64,000 nucleotides of DNA from positions 24,736-88,735 of the forward strand of contig MVAQ01000070.1 in assembly GCA_014825775.1 (NCBI GenBank), given 5' to 3'. The notes under the pieces are model-generated. The model made no database searches and had not been told where the DNA came from. It was given only the letters and a program-made list of their open reading frames with translations. Position 1 is the first letter of the stretch, and the number at the start of each line of letters is the position of its first letter. The stretch comes from Krasilnikovozyma curviuscula. Taxonomy: Eukaryota > Basidiomycota > Tremellomycetes > Cystofilobasidiales > Mrakiaceae. A program made the translations under genes and the position numbers. This document shows, piece by piece, positions 10,334 to 22,261 of the stretch.

Positions 10334-12729
10334 ATGCTGAGGAGCAAGACCCAGTCTTCGAGGAGGTACTCTGGTAGTGGCTTGGGTTTGGCTATGCAGC
10401 AAAACAGCTCCTTCTTTTTCAAGCTCAGAAGGCGGCGAGCTTGGCCCCTCTTGATTATCACAACCCTTGCCCTCTATATTTCTTCGCAGTATCTGGGACT
10501 GAAGATATCCTTCGGAAATGGTATCGAGGTTGGACAGAAGTTTAAGCTGCCTCACCCTTCTGTCAAATCTGCGGTTGTAAAACAGGAGAGGACATCGTCG
10601 AGCTATCGACAGCATCCTACCAGGCTACTACGAGGTATTCCTGGGTTTAGTAAGCTCCTGCACAACCCTTTCTGCTTTCTTTCTTACTAACTCCCTTCGT
10701 TGACGAGTATAGTGATGTTTGAGAATCTCTATACCCATGAAGGGGTGCTGCGTGCGGACTAGCTTCATGTTATTTCATGTTACAGCTCGACCTCACCCAC
10801 TCGCTTTTTACAGTTGCAATAACGTCAGATCCTTCTTCGATACCATCTAACTCTGAAATTATGTCAGCACAGGCTGAAGGAACTCATCAGCCACCTGCTG
10901 GGGCAGACCGCTGGAGAACGATATCTGTCGAAGAAGCAGATGAACTTCTGGGTGTCAACAGGCTGGCTGGAAACATTCCTGGGCTTACTTACTTCTTTAA
11001 TGATGGTCCTGGACAGATGTCCTTTCTTGCCCACTACTTTCACTTTGTTGTGAGTCGCAGCGTTTTATCTCTGAGCTGTTCCTCGGTTCTCAAACTATCA
11101 CGCAGAAACTGACTGCTGACGCCAACTGTGATTTGATATATTCAGGCTGAGGTCTTTGCTGGTGCATGGAGGGTGTCAATCGCTTCCAAAGTCAATCTTG
11201 CTGAGGGTGATCAGTTTGAAACGCTTGGCGCAAAGTCGTTCCCAGATAGAATTATTATCGCCAGGGAACCAAATTGGAGGTGATGTAACTGTTTCGATAC
11301 TAAGAATTTATCTCTATTCTCATGTATCTCTTCCACTCCTATACAGGGATGGGCCGAAATTGAACACGTATGTCTTCAATCCATCCCGCATAGCTCGCCC
11401 CCATACTGACAATCAGCTCTTCCAATTTTCTCCTATCTTAGCTGGTTTCTGAACACAATACTACCTTCTACTGCCATCGAAGAACATACTCAATGGTCAG
11501 GTCCGTGACTAGCTCATTTCAATCAACTCGATGTTGTCTGTTTACAATTCTCTTGATGATTTACAGATAGGAAAGAATCAAAAGCACTGCAGATGTTTGA
11601 AGAGGTTGTCATCGTTGATCGAGGCTGTTATCATCGAGGCTAGTGATTTCTTTCTAAATTTCGCCTGCCATCATCTCATAACCACCTAAATCTCGCCCCT
11701 ACAGGACACGGCAAAGAGTCGCAAATTTGGAATAAAGTACCACCTTTGAGGAAAAAAAAAATGAATCCATGGCTGTGACCTAACTTAAATTCGTTTCTAG
11801 ATGACTGCCGATGTCTTTGCTCTCAAAGCCCCCCCAAACTGGTGGGGTCCCCTACGAAAATCCCTTATAGTCCACCTAGGTTTATCTGAGAACCTCCAAA
11901 AAGTACCGGTGCTAACGTATATCTCTCGGTAAGTCTCCACTGCTAGTTGATTTTCATTTCTAATAATTCAAACTCTCATTCTATATTTTGTGAATCAGTC
12001 AAGCTACAGGACGGCGTCTTATAGATGAAGATCACGAAGCGCTAGTTATTGAGCTCGGCAGGCTGAAAGAAAGGAAGAAGTTGCAGGTGAATGTGGTGCA
12101 AATGGAGCATCTAACGAAGAAGGAGCAGTTCCAGTTGAGTACGACGACGGATGTAAGTTTTATCCATTTGTGTCAACTTTACTTCAACGCTCCAGTGAAG
12201 CAGACTAGCTAGACTGCCAATCATATTTTGCCATTAATAGATTCTAATTGGCGTTCACGGAAATGGTCTATCGCACCAGCTGTGAGTGGTTCCTCATTCC
12301 TGCTGCTCTTCATACGTCCGCTGCTAATGACTGCTTTGGGATATAGTTGGATGAAGCCAGGAGGAACGATTCTGGAGTTTTTTGATACTGGTGCCTTCTT
12401 CCGTAAGTAGTCTTCTTCGGGCGAGGTGATCTTGACAGATCGCTTTGACTGAGTTCATTGTTCCTATAGGTGACTACCAACTGTTATCTGAACCTATGGG
12501 CCATGAACACTTCGTAATCTGGAACGATACGATATACGACAGCTGGAGAGATAAAAGAAGTGAGTCTTCGCCATAACGACATCCTGTGCACCATGATTCT
12601 TCATCGCTGATTAGATCCAACTCTCATGTAGGAATCACATCTTCCGAGAACTTCAACAACGTCCATCTTCATGCGAGTTTTGTAGGAGAACTTTTGGATA
12701 AAGTGCTAGAGACCAAGTTTGGGCGGTGA
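10334..12729 (+). CDS. GT61 (DUF563)-type glycosyltransferase, type II membrane protein
   Basis: The N-terminus has an Arg-rich cytosolic tail (KLRRRRAW) followed by one membrane segment, PLLIITTLALYISSQYLGL, typical of a Golgi type II enzyme. The lumenal part contains FFNDGPGQMSFLAHYFHFVAE, EVVIVDRGC, LTYISRQATGRRLIDEDHE and the C-terminal hallmark ILIGVHGNGLSHQLWMKPGG followed by TILEFF. That pattern belongs to the GT61 family, which includes EGF O-GlcNAc transferase-like and plant/fungal xylosyltransferase-like enzymes. The exact donor and acceptor cannot be told from the sequence. About nine exons; the stop follows ETKFGR. It lies in a plus-strand run after the sterol-glucosyltransferase-like gene, with 190 bases between. 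Family call firm, function generic. Confidence 0.82.
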
Positions 12730-12970
12730 TGTAATGATTGAAGACGATCGAAAACAAACCAATACTACAGCATTGAGAAGGGGCATTAGCCGCCAAGTTA
12801 CGAGCTACTTGTCGTGAATAGACACATTTAACCATATCGTTTAAATGGATGAAGCGCAAAGTTCATAGGAAACAAACCTGAAATCTTGATGAAAAAAATC
12901 CAGGTTGACTGCTTGCGCTGATTTCCTGCTGAGTCTTGTGCTGAACAATCACAACCTTACAGTTTTTTTA

Positions 12971-14793
12971 ATGGCTTCTGTCATCACTCTTCCAATCGCC
13001 CTCCCCCAAACTCCTAAGGGCTGGGCTGCCAAAGCTGAGGGAAAGCTTTCCGGTAAGTCTGTTTTAGTTCTCATGTGCCTCCTCACAAAGTTTAGATTCT
13101 TGACCTGTTTTGCTCTCATCATAGCTACCAAGCCACTCCCAGTTTTCCCAGCTGGTCCCTCTTTCATCTCCCACGCTCGTCGTACTTTGCAACAGCTATC
13201 TTTCGAGGAGGACGACAAGATCCAAGCTGAGTTGGCTGAAAAGCTGAAGGGAGCTTCAAGCGAAGAAATTCTTGGACCAGACTTCGACGGACTTGGAGAA
13301 GAACAAGAAGACAAGGATGTCTTGGAGTACGATCCAAAGGAGTGGAAGGTTAGTCAGATTCCTCACATTTTTTTTTTTTTCAGCTTCAGGTTGCGCCAGC
13401 TCCGCTGCAAGTAGAGAAAATTATATGAGAGCTGTCTGATCTGATATGTTTACCTTTTCTTCAATCCTCTTATCACCAATAGAAGCAAGATCATTACCTT
13501 GTCCTTGGCTTGGGTCACCTCAGATACAAAGCCAACGACGAGCACATCAAGGTCGCCCACCGAAGAAAAGTTCTCCGTCACCACCCAGACAAGAAGGCTT
13601 CTTCAACTGGTGACACCAATGCCGACTCCTTCTTCAAGTGTATTCAAAAGGCTCATGAAGTCTTGACTAACTTGGAGAGAAGACATCAATTCGATTCTGT
13701 TGATCCAGCTATTGACGACAGTGTCCCGGACGCTAAGAGCGTTTCAGAAAAGGACTTCAGTAAGCGCAAGCTCTTTAGGTCTAGTTCTGTTAAGGAGAGC
13801 AATAGATTTCATTATTGACCCCACTTTCCTTCAATCTTCTACAGTCAAGGCCTTTGCTCCAGTTTTCGAGCTTGAGGGTCGTTTCTCCAAGAAGCAACCA
13901 GTTCCTTCTATCGGAACCATGGACTCTTCAAAGGACGAGGTTGAAGGTTTCTACGACTTCTGGTACAACTTCGACTCCTGGAGATCTTTTGAGTGGTACG
14001 ACAAGGAAGTAAACGAAGGTTCTGACTCGTAAGTGATCGCCATTGCGCCAGTAATAGGTTGCTTGAATGAATGTAACTGACTAGACCTCCTTCTTCTGAC
14101 CTTCAGTCGTGACGACAAGAGATATACTGAAAAAAAGAACAAGACTGAACGTGCTCAACGTAAGAAAGAGGACAATACTAGAGTTCGTGAGCTCGTTGAC
14201 GCTGTCCTCGCTGTTGATCCAAGAATCAAAAGAATCAGAGCCGAAGAGAAGGCCGCTAGAGATGCCAAAAAGAACAAGGGTAAAGGTGGAGCTGCTGGTG
14301 GAGCAGTTGACAAGGCTGCTCTGGCTAAGGCTGCTAAGGAGAAGGAGGAGGCTGAGAAGAAGGCTGCTGAGGAGGCTAAGAAGGCTCAAGAGGAGAACAA
14401 GGTCAGCTTTGCTTCACCTGTTTTCTATCTTAGGTTAGATCTTGATACTGACACGTAGCGTCTCCTCTCACTCAGGTTAACAAAGAAGCCGCTAAGAAGG
14501 CGAAGGAAGCTGCCCGAAAGAACCTCAAGAAGTGGAAGAAAGCTATTTCTACCGTCATCTCCGGCTCCAACTACTTCCAACCTGCTGGGACCGCTCCGTC
14601 TGCCAAGGTTATTGAACAACAATTGGCCGAGCTTGACTCGCTTTGCGAGTTGCTGGAACCTGAGGAAGTCAAGACTTTGAAGGAGAAGGTTGAGGCTGCT
14701 GCTGGCGGTGACGCTGCTAAGACTATTCTTGTTGAATCCGTCAAGGTTTTGGGAGACAAGGCGCCAGCTGGAAAGTTCACCCAGTTCGCTTAG
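12971..14793 (+). CDS. ZUO1: zuotin, ribosome-associated J-domain co-chaperone
   Basis: J-protein of the ribosome-associated complex, which stimulates ribosome-bound HSP70. Order: N-terminal region ending YDPKEWKKQDHYLVLGL, J domain with HRRKVLRHHPDKK (HPD motif intact), FFKCIQKAHEVLTN and RRHQFDSVDP. The zuotin-homology region follows, with FEGRFS-like LEGRFSKKQPVPSIG and VEGFYDFWYNFDSWRSFEW. A long charged Lys/Ala/Glu helix comes next (AKEKEEAEKKAAEEAKK), matching the ribosome-binding segment. The C-terminal helical bundle ends KFTQFA. Length, about 440 residues, is normal. Roughly six exons. The start ATG follows a run of seven T. Its usual partners are Ssz1 and an Ssb-type HSP70; the HSP70 elsewhere in this window is of the EEVD (Ssa) type. 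Confidence 0.95.
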
Positions 14794-15177
14794 AGAGTTC
14801 GAGTCGATAGTTAGATCTGCTAGATGTGAATTGACCTTCGAACGACTTGTTGGCGCTGCGGCCAGTTTTCTACTTTTGAAAGATATTGATTGGTTTGATG
14901 TTGCAACATTCAGTTCCACTTCTTCCACCTAAATAGACTACGAAAGTTGTCGCCGCTTTGGTCCACTTCCTGTTTTGTTGACAATCATTGAGTCGCCTTT
15001 CGACCACCATTCCAGTCAACCTCAACGAAGCCAACCACGACGACCAGGCTGATACTGTGGCCCCAATATCTTCATTAGTCGAAGGAGGCCCTACAGGTGA
15101 ACTTCTTTGTCCAAGCCATCGTCTCGTACTCTTCTGATTAACGACAGCTTAACCCTGTCTTGCAAAACGCAGCCTTC
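14794..15177. other. intergenic stretch, upstream region of the MPDU1-like gene
   Basis: These 384 bases lie between two plus-strand genes. The left part is the zuotin 3' region. The segment 14995-15120 has a coding-like C-rich composition but lacks an in-frame ATG connecting to the next gene, so I treat it as leader, possibly with an intron. Confidence 0.4.
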
Positions 15178-16329
15178 ATGTCCTTACATTCTGCCATCGT
15201 CAGCTTGACGCACAATATCCCTTGGTTTCTACGTGATCCTGCTGTTTCCATCATCGGAGAGGTGAGTGGAACGCCCTCCTTACTAAAACTTACTGTACTG
15301 ACAATTTCAATCTCTTTCTGATGCTCAAACAGAAATGTTATACAACACTCATTTACGACTTCGATATTCTGAACGGTCCTTGCCTAAAACACGCTATATC
15401 CAAAGGTCTAGGAATCGGAATCGTGCTGGGAGGAAGTATAGTGAAGCTACCGCAGGTAAGAAGGGTTACGTTTCTGGAAAAGATGGAGTCCAGCGCACTG
15501 ACTAGTCTGTTTCTCATCCAATCTTCGATCAGATAGCCAAGATTGTCCAAACAAAATCATCGGTTGGTCTCTCTCTGGCAGCCTATGCTCTTGAAACTCT
15601 CGCCTACGCCATTTCGCTGGCCTACTCCGCGAGATCCCACTTTCCCTTCTCGACCTACGGCGAGAACTTCTTCCTCCTTATCCAGAACATTGTCATTACT
15701 CTCCAAATTATCACATTTAGCGGTGTGAGCGAGACGTTCAAGGAGAAGAGGGGAACGCTGCTTGGAGTTGCTGCGTTAATGGCAGTGACTGGATTTGTTT
15801 TGAGCAATGAGGCTTTAATGCCCCAACCACTTCGTGAGTTTCAAAGGGAAAAAATGGCCGGGCTGTTCATTGCTGATTAATTTGCTCACTGTCGGTATTG
15901 TTCGCCCCTTGTTTTTCCCATCTACTGGACTTGTCCTTCAAAGTCACCATCTTACAAGCGCTTACGGTCCCACTTGCTCTTCTATCCAAAGCACCCCAAA
16001 TCATCTCTAATTACCGACTCAGAAGCACTGGCAATCTATCACCATTCCTCGTACTTAACGCGCTCCTTGGCTGCCTGGCACGAGTGTTTACGACATTCCA
16101 AGAAATTGACGACCCTCTCGTCTTGTGGGGCTTTGGGCTGGCTGCTCTGCTGAACTTGGTGATTGCTATACAGATGGCGGTGTACTGGAATAACAGGGTA
16201 GGTGTTGCTCGAAAGTCGACTGGTAGCAGTGGCTCTCTGAGGCGATCCTTTTCTGAGGAGAGAAAGGTTGGTGGATATGGAGGTGACAGCCCGTCGACTC
16301 CGAAGTTCAACAAGGAGAAGGTGTGGTGA
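15178..16329 (+). CDS. MPDU1/Lec35-like PQ-loop membrane protein
   Basis: Homologue of mannose-P-dolichol utilization defect 1, an ER multi-span protein needed for use of dolichol-linked mannose and glucose. After a short N-terminus (MSLHSAIVSL) come KCYTTLIYDFD, KGLGIGIVLGGSIVKLPQI with the first PQ loop (LPQIAKIVQTKSSVGLSL), a second PQ loop (APQIISNYRLRSTGNLSPF), and several hydrophobic spans, for instance LLIQNIVITLQIITFSG and LAALLNLVIAIQMAVYW. The C-terminus is a soluble Ser/Lys-rich tail ending KFNKEKVW. About 290 residues in five or so exons. Membrane topology is read from hydrophobicity by eye. The family call is good because both PQ motifs and their spacing fit. It is convergent with the KDM5 gene. 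Confidence 0.88.
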
Positions 16330-16599
16330 AAGGAAAGAAGCAGAAGCTTCTGTACGCGTAGGATGATCTTGATGACAAAGTGCTCCCCTGTGTGCTCCCC
16401 CGTGAGAAATCACGTGTATTCAATAAGATATCCCATTTTGATGGTATAGAGCAAGTACAACATGGAAAATATAAAGAAATATACAGCAAACTATGCGAAT
16501 AGAACAGTGAGATGAGTAAAAGAAATTACGGTAGCGCAGCAACAGTAGAATATGGCAATGCAGACAGCGCAACAAAGTACAGGGAAGCCAAGACCATCC

Positions 16600-19500
16600 T
16601 CACATCTTTCTGAGAAGCCCATCAATGAAGGCTTCATCCAGGTTGTTTTTGAGCATAAGTGTCTTCAGCTCGTCAAGAGTAAACTTTCGTTCAGATGGCG
16701 ATGCAGCGGATGTTGACGGTTGCGAGGGGTGGGCATCTTGACGCAACTTTTGGGGAGCTGGAAGTTGAAATGAGGGAGATTCCTTACGCTTCTTCGACTC
16801 AGTGATATTGGAGGATGGTCGAAGAAGGAAGTTCGAGGTGTTCAAGAGGGCAGACCTCATCTCAACTTGTTCGCCCATGGGACCACGCAGATGTATGTCC
16901 AATTCAAGTGACTCTACTTTACGCAAGTAGTGGTGGATGTACTGGATCTGCGTTGGGGAGCCTGGGTTTCTTAGAACTGCTGAGGGGATGGAAAGGTGAG
17001 GGGAGACGAGTTGGATCAGGTACTCTGCGTGCCTTTGGATGTCGTTGATGTATTTTAATTCCGTTGGAATATATTTAAAAGGAAGGGAACCCAGAGCATA
17101 TAATTTGCTGATGTCCGAAAGTGTGTGTTTTTCCATCCGTTGCAAACCCTGTAGCTTTGTATCACAGAGGAAGCAGCGATATTCATTGAAGTCCCTAATG
17201 TTTCGAGTGTTGAGTCCAACACATTCAGGGTGATATAGGTGTGAGCAACCTTTGCACCTCAACATCAAGATCACTTGTGGTGTCCTGCACACACAAGTAA
17301 ATGGCTTGAGTGTATCACTGGGCGCTGATGGATCATTTCCCATCACAGCTTCTACTCCTTCCTCTTCTCCCGACGACTCTGAATGGTGTTCTGAGGTTCC
17401 GAAAGTGCGATCGACCGGTTGCAGGGGAGGCGGGGTTGGATGATGCTGTTGGTAACGGAGGATGTATTGGCTGTGTTGAGCCTCGTCGGTTACAGCTTCT
17501 GGTTCATCATCGTGTGGATTGGTTCGTTGTTTAATACTGCGTAGGATGAGAGAAAGTTTTTTGTCGAAGTCTTGAGGACTAGCGAACCAGCTGACAGTGT
17601 CCTTGACCCATGTGTCATAGATCTTGAGTTCAGCTTTGAGAACTTCGACTTCGGGAATGCGCACCAAAAGGCGGCCTCTAGCTTCAGTACGTTTCACAAT
17701 TCTACGAGCATCAGCCATAGTGAGATGACCAGATATGGCTGCTGAGTTTAGTAGCTCTCTTGACTGCCGCTGCCATTCTGTCGCACGGTTGCGTGTTCCT
17801 TGAATGTTGAGCATAAACTCAGAATCCACCGGAGTACCATCAGGACGATTTTCCAAGTCTTCGAAGACTGCAAGATCCGTATATTGACCAGCGGGAGGGT
17901 TCAGAGCGTTGACTGCTCTAGCCTTCCAGACCATTCCCAAAGCCTTCTTCGCCCTCAGTTCAGTGAGCATCGGATGAGAATCACTGACACCACATGATTC
18001 AGCAGTATCTAGCCACTTATCAACAGCTTTGATTGATAGATACAGATCCTCCACAGACTCGATCTCCTCCGTCCACTTCATTCGTTTTATCGCCTTATCC
18101 AGCTGTACAGTTTCTGGGAGATCGACGGTGAGGGATGAGCCCCGAGCGAGAAGAGCTTCGCACTCAGCCAGAGTCTTCATGCTATCATCCACTCGAGAAA
18201 GCAATGCAGCAGCACGTTTTTGAAAGTCGTAGATGGCGCGGAGTAAGGTTTGGAGCTGATGGATTTCTGGGGAATCAAAGCCAAGTCGTTCAACTCTTCG
18301 GAGCAGATCTTCAACATCGTCAACGCTACTAAATTGAGACGGGTCTTCAATGGCTTTTTGCTTCTCAACAATTACTTCAGGTCCTGCAGTTCTTGACGTT
18401 CTTCCATTGATTTTCTCTGCCGCTGGTCTCCGACTATGGGATTTCCTCAAGAGGAATGCTGACGCTTCTGCCACCCACTCTGAGCCTTTCTCAACAAAAG
18501 CTTTGAGTGCGACCAGCTCTGGAAGAGGATACTGGATCCGTTCGGCGTCCGCGACTAAAGCTCGAAGAGATCGGAGTGACGGACGTGGTGAATCAGCCAG
18601 GAGTTTTTGAAAACGAGTTCGCCAATTGACCGGAATGGCTGCTTTGGCCACAACATCATCACGCATTTGAACGATCTTCTGGTCCGAGAAGCGTAGTCGT
18701 AGAACGCGAGAGTTCAATTCACAGTTGCAGAGGGAGGTTGCATGGTCCAGACAAGACACCCGTTTGGTGCAAGAGCAAGTGACCTGAGCCAAGTAACAGT
18801 AAGCATGACAGTTGCAGCACTGGTATTCTTCTTCTTCAGATCGATCATGCTCCACCAGGTCCTCCTGAATCTGCAGAGCCGAACGGAGGCGATCCCTTTT
18901 TTCGATTTCACGACTGGTCATCAACTGAAAGCTCTCTTGAAGCCTACAACGGAAAAGTATGAAAAGCTGTTGGAGCATCTTTCAAAGGGCAGTAACGAAA
19001 GGACTTCAGCTACGTACCACATCGCAGTTTGGATGGTATGAGAATGGGTGTAGATGGTCACCAGGAGCTCATCGTGAGAAAAGACCGGCGCCTTCATGTG
19101 TTCCTGATATTTTAGAACCGAGTCGGATCCCATCGGAAGCCAGTCAGGCAGTGCAAAATTGACTGCTTCGTTATAATTGAGCTATAAAAAATCGGGCTGT
19201 CAACACCAGCTTAAAGCATAGATGCAAATGTTTCACTTACACCATGATTGAACCCTGCGTGATATGCTTTGGGAAATGTGATGACTACAAGTAAAGACCA
19301 TCTAATCAGCCTAGTTATTTCTTAAACAGCGACGTCTTGACGAGCAGACTGACCAAACTCATTCGCTCGTTGATCCAACGCGAATATTTTCACTCCAGCT
19401 TTACGGACTCGACCTGGATTCATCATTGTGACAAGCTGGAAGAGCAAAGAGGGCTGCTGTTCAAAGAGATCAGGTGCTTCACTCTTCATAGCTTCCTCGA

Positions 19501-22068
19501 ATTTCTCGGCGTCGTCTGCCGGGATTCCATACCACGTCTTTGTCTCACCCCAGTGCACTATTGAAAGGTGTCCTCTACAATCAGTCATGAGAACAATGTA
19601 CTAAAACAGAGAGACATACTATAATTGACACTACACGTATAATGGTCTTCATTGTGCCAGCAGAAAGCAGAGAACAGCATACCAACATAGATCCAAGGGA
19701 CTGTCATTCCAGAAATATTCGACTTGATATCTAAAGGAGAACTGGGTGTCAGTTTCAAATTTCGCTGAATTTTTCATTTGAAGGTGACGTACATCGCAGT
19801 ATCGAGCCTGGAAGAATGGGCATGTTATTCAGATTCCAAGGATCTACGGCGTAAGGATCCAGCGGATGAGTTTCCAGAGTTGGAGCGCCACTGTGTGAAA
19901 CAAAACCGACGCGAGGCAAAGTAAAACATGATTGAACGAGGACGGAAAAGAAGCCACTTACCTGCCCTGACCGGTCGAGTGAACGTCAGCACCATATTCA
20001 ACCTCGACAGTCTCCGTCTGACTTTCGACCAATCTCCAAAACTCCCTCTCGACATCATGTTCCGACACAGGAACTCCTCCAATGATCCTAGTCATTCCGT
20101 TCGGGAAGGTCGTGTCCGCCTCTGCATCGTCTAGCGGTTCCGGCGGGTGTCTCTTGAACCACCAGTCCGTGAAAGCATCATTTCGTCTCTTGAATGTTGC
20201 CAGTGTGTGGTCTTCTCCTTCATCAAAGCCGTAGTCTGCTCCAGTATCAAACAGACATGTGTTGCAGTACCAATCTTCATTTTTGGGTACCGATTCGAGG
20301 GGCGGTGAAAGACAGTAGATATGGAATCCTGACGAAGAAGGGAGGATGTCAACATCGCAAGTAGCCAGAGATCAGGTTAGTTTTGAAAACTTACCACCAT
20401 CACAACCATCGCAAAGAAGAATCTTCTTGGCATCATTTCCTTTAAGACAAATTTCACAGACCTGGAAGAAAGACCAAATGAGTGACTGCTTGAAGTGATG
20501 ACACTAGGATACAACTCACTTCTCCTTTCTGATGCGTAGGGACCTTAGGAGGACCTAAAGGGGTAGTTGGAGGAGGTAAGCCAAGAGGTGCTAAGTTGAA
20601 TGATTAAGGCAAGTCAGCAGAAGCAATAATGAAAAGAAGTAACGAAACGAGACATACCTCTGGTTTGTTCCGAGGCTTCAACCACCAATTTATCACCCCT
20701 AGGGCTGACACTGCTCGGCCGTTGCACCACAACGACTTCTTCTACACCATTACCCTCTGATGCTTCATTATCCCCATCTTCGCCGAACTCTAACTTTCTC
20801 TTGACGCCATTCGATAACGGCTTGCTGCTGGGTGGACCTCTGTCATCTTCTTGCTCATCCCCACCAGGGTACAAACTAGGACCAGCAATAGGCGATGGTC
20901 TAAAGGGTGCATTGTTTGAAGTATTCGTGCCCAGACGACGAGGTTTCGTCCACAACTCGCTGTTGGTAGCTTCGATGGGAGAGTCTTCGAATTTGGGAGT
21001 GAAAGGCGAGCCTCCTGGGGACAGCGGTGTAAGTGGAGAGGCAGAAGGAGATTTTCTGGCATGCGTAGAGAACTCGGTGAAGGGGAAGATGATCTTGACG
21101 TAGGCTGACTTGATGACTTGCCAATGGGCACTGTCGAACCCAAGTAATTCGGTAATTTCAGGCCATTCGCGATTCTTAGTGACCTGAAAATGCAACATAT
21201 ATCCATCTTTAAATTTTCTGCACCCTTCATCAAATCTCAGATGTCTACTCACTGTGTTGAAACCTCCTGCTTCGTTGATTTCCCTCCTCAATTGCCACAG
21301 ATCAACGGGGACATGGTCTATCATCGGTATCGCCACCTTTTGGTCTCCCTGCTGCTGGTGGAACATGTAGAGCTGGTCTAGGAAGTTAATTTTGGCTCTT
21401 GATTTAGCTTCGATGGAGTTGAGTTCCATCAGACGGGTTCTGAAAGTGAAAGTCTACCGGGGCAGGACACCAGCGAGAAGTCGACGGAAGGTTTCAGCAC
21501 ACTTGTTCGATAACTCCAGGAAAAAGTTGGAGTAACGTACTTCTGTATTCAAGACAAAAGGAGGTTCCCAACCTTCTGGAGGGACAACTTTACAGATCCC
21601 CCAGTTTTTAGCACCTCCTTCGTCCCCAATCCGACGGATATATTCCATTGGGTCCTTGAACTCGTCAGCTGTTGGGTAATAAGTGGGAGCTTCACTCAGT
21701 CCAAAGGCTCTTGATGTCGTCCTAGGTGGTGGTATCCTTGGGGCTCTTGTCCGGACTGAAGATAGCTTGAACGGAGGGGCAGTACTGGCCACACCTGCAG
21801 CAGCTGCAATACCCGCCTTGAGGGACTCGAGCTTGTTCTGAGCACTGACTTTGGATCGTCTGGATGTCCTTTCACCGGCGTCCGTCTCCTCAGGTGGTGG
21901 TTCCACCGGGTTGTAGTCCTCTCCAGGCAGTGGGAACTCTTTGCACGAGGTGAATGTGGATTTGGCTTTTTTCTGCTTGACGCTTGGAGGGAGTGGGCGA
22001 TGTTCCTGGGCGTACGAAGGGGCAGAGCCTCCTACCTGAGATGCCCCAGACATCCTAGTGTTGTGCAT
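16600..22068 (-). CDS. KDM5/JARID1-type histone H3K4 demethylase
   Basis: Nuclear Fe(II)/2-oxoglutarate demethylase predicted to remove H3K4 tri- and dimethyl marks. The full KDM5 order is visible. Jmj[21 protein letters not shown] and [37 protein letters not shown] and [14 protein letters not shown]1: [20 protein letters not shown]. Jmj[21 protein letters not shown] carries His and Glu iron ligands, and [20 protein letters not shown] the distal His. C5HC2 zinc finger: [20 protein letters not shown] long PLU-1-type helical region and a C-terminal PHD ([25 protein letters not shown]) complete it. An acidic/Ser-rich insert separates ARID and PHD1. About 1,500 residues. The terminal exon is the longest uninterrupted frame in the window. 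The start may be ATG 22068 or the in-frame ATG 22053. Confidence 0.95.
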
Positions 22069-22261
22069 CTTGGAAACCCAGAGCTACCCGAGAGATGCTT
22101 TGATGGTCACTTCCTATCTCAGAGCGTCAACTTCAATCGGCGGACAGAGTTTCGTGCCGCTCGACCCCTTTTCCCACTCAACTTGCTCTCAAAGACGCTG
22201 TTACAACATGATGGCATATATAGAAGGATATTGATCTATGTCCTTAACTTACCTAACCAAT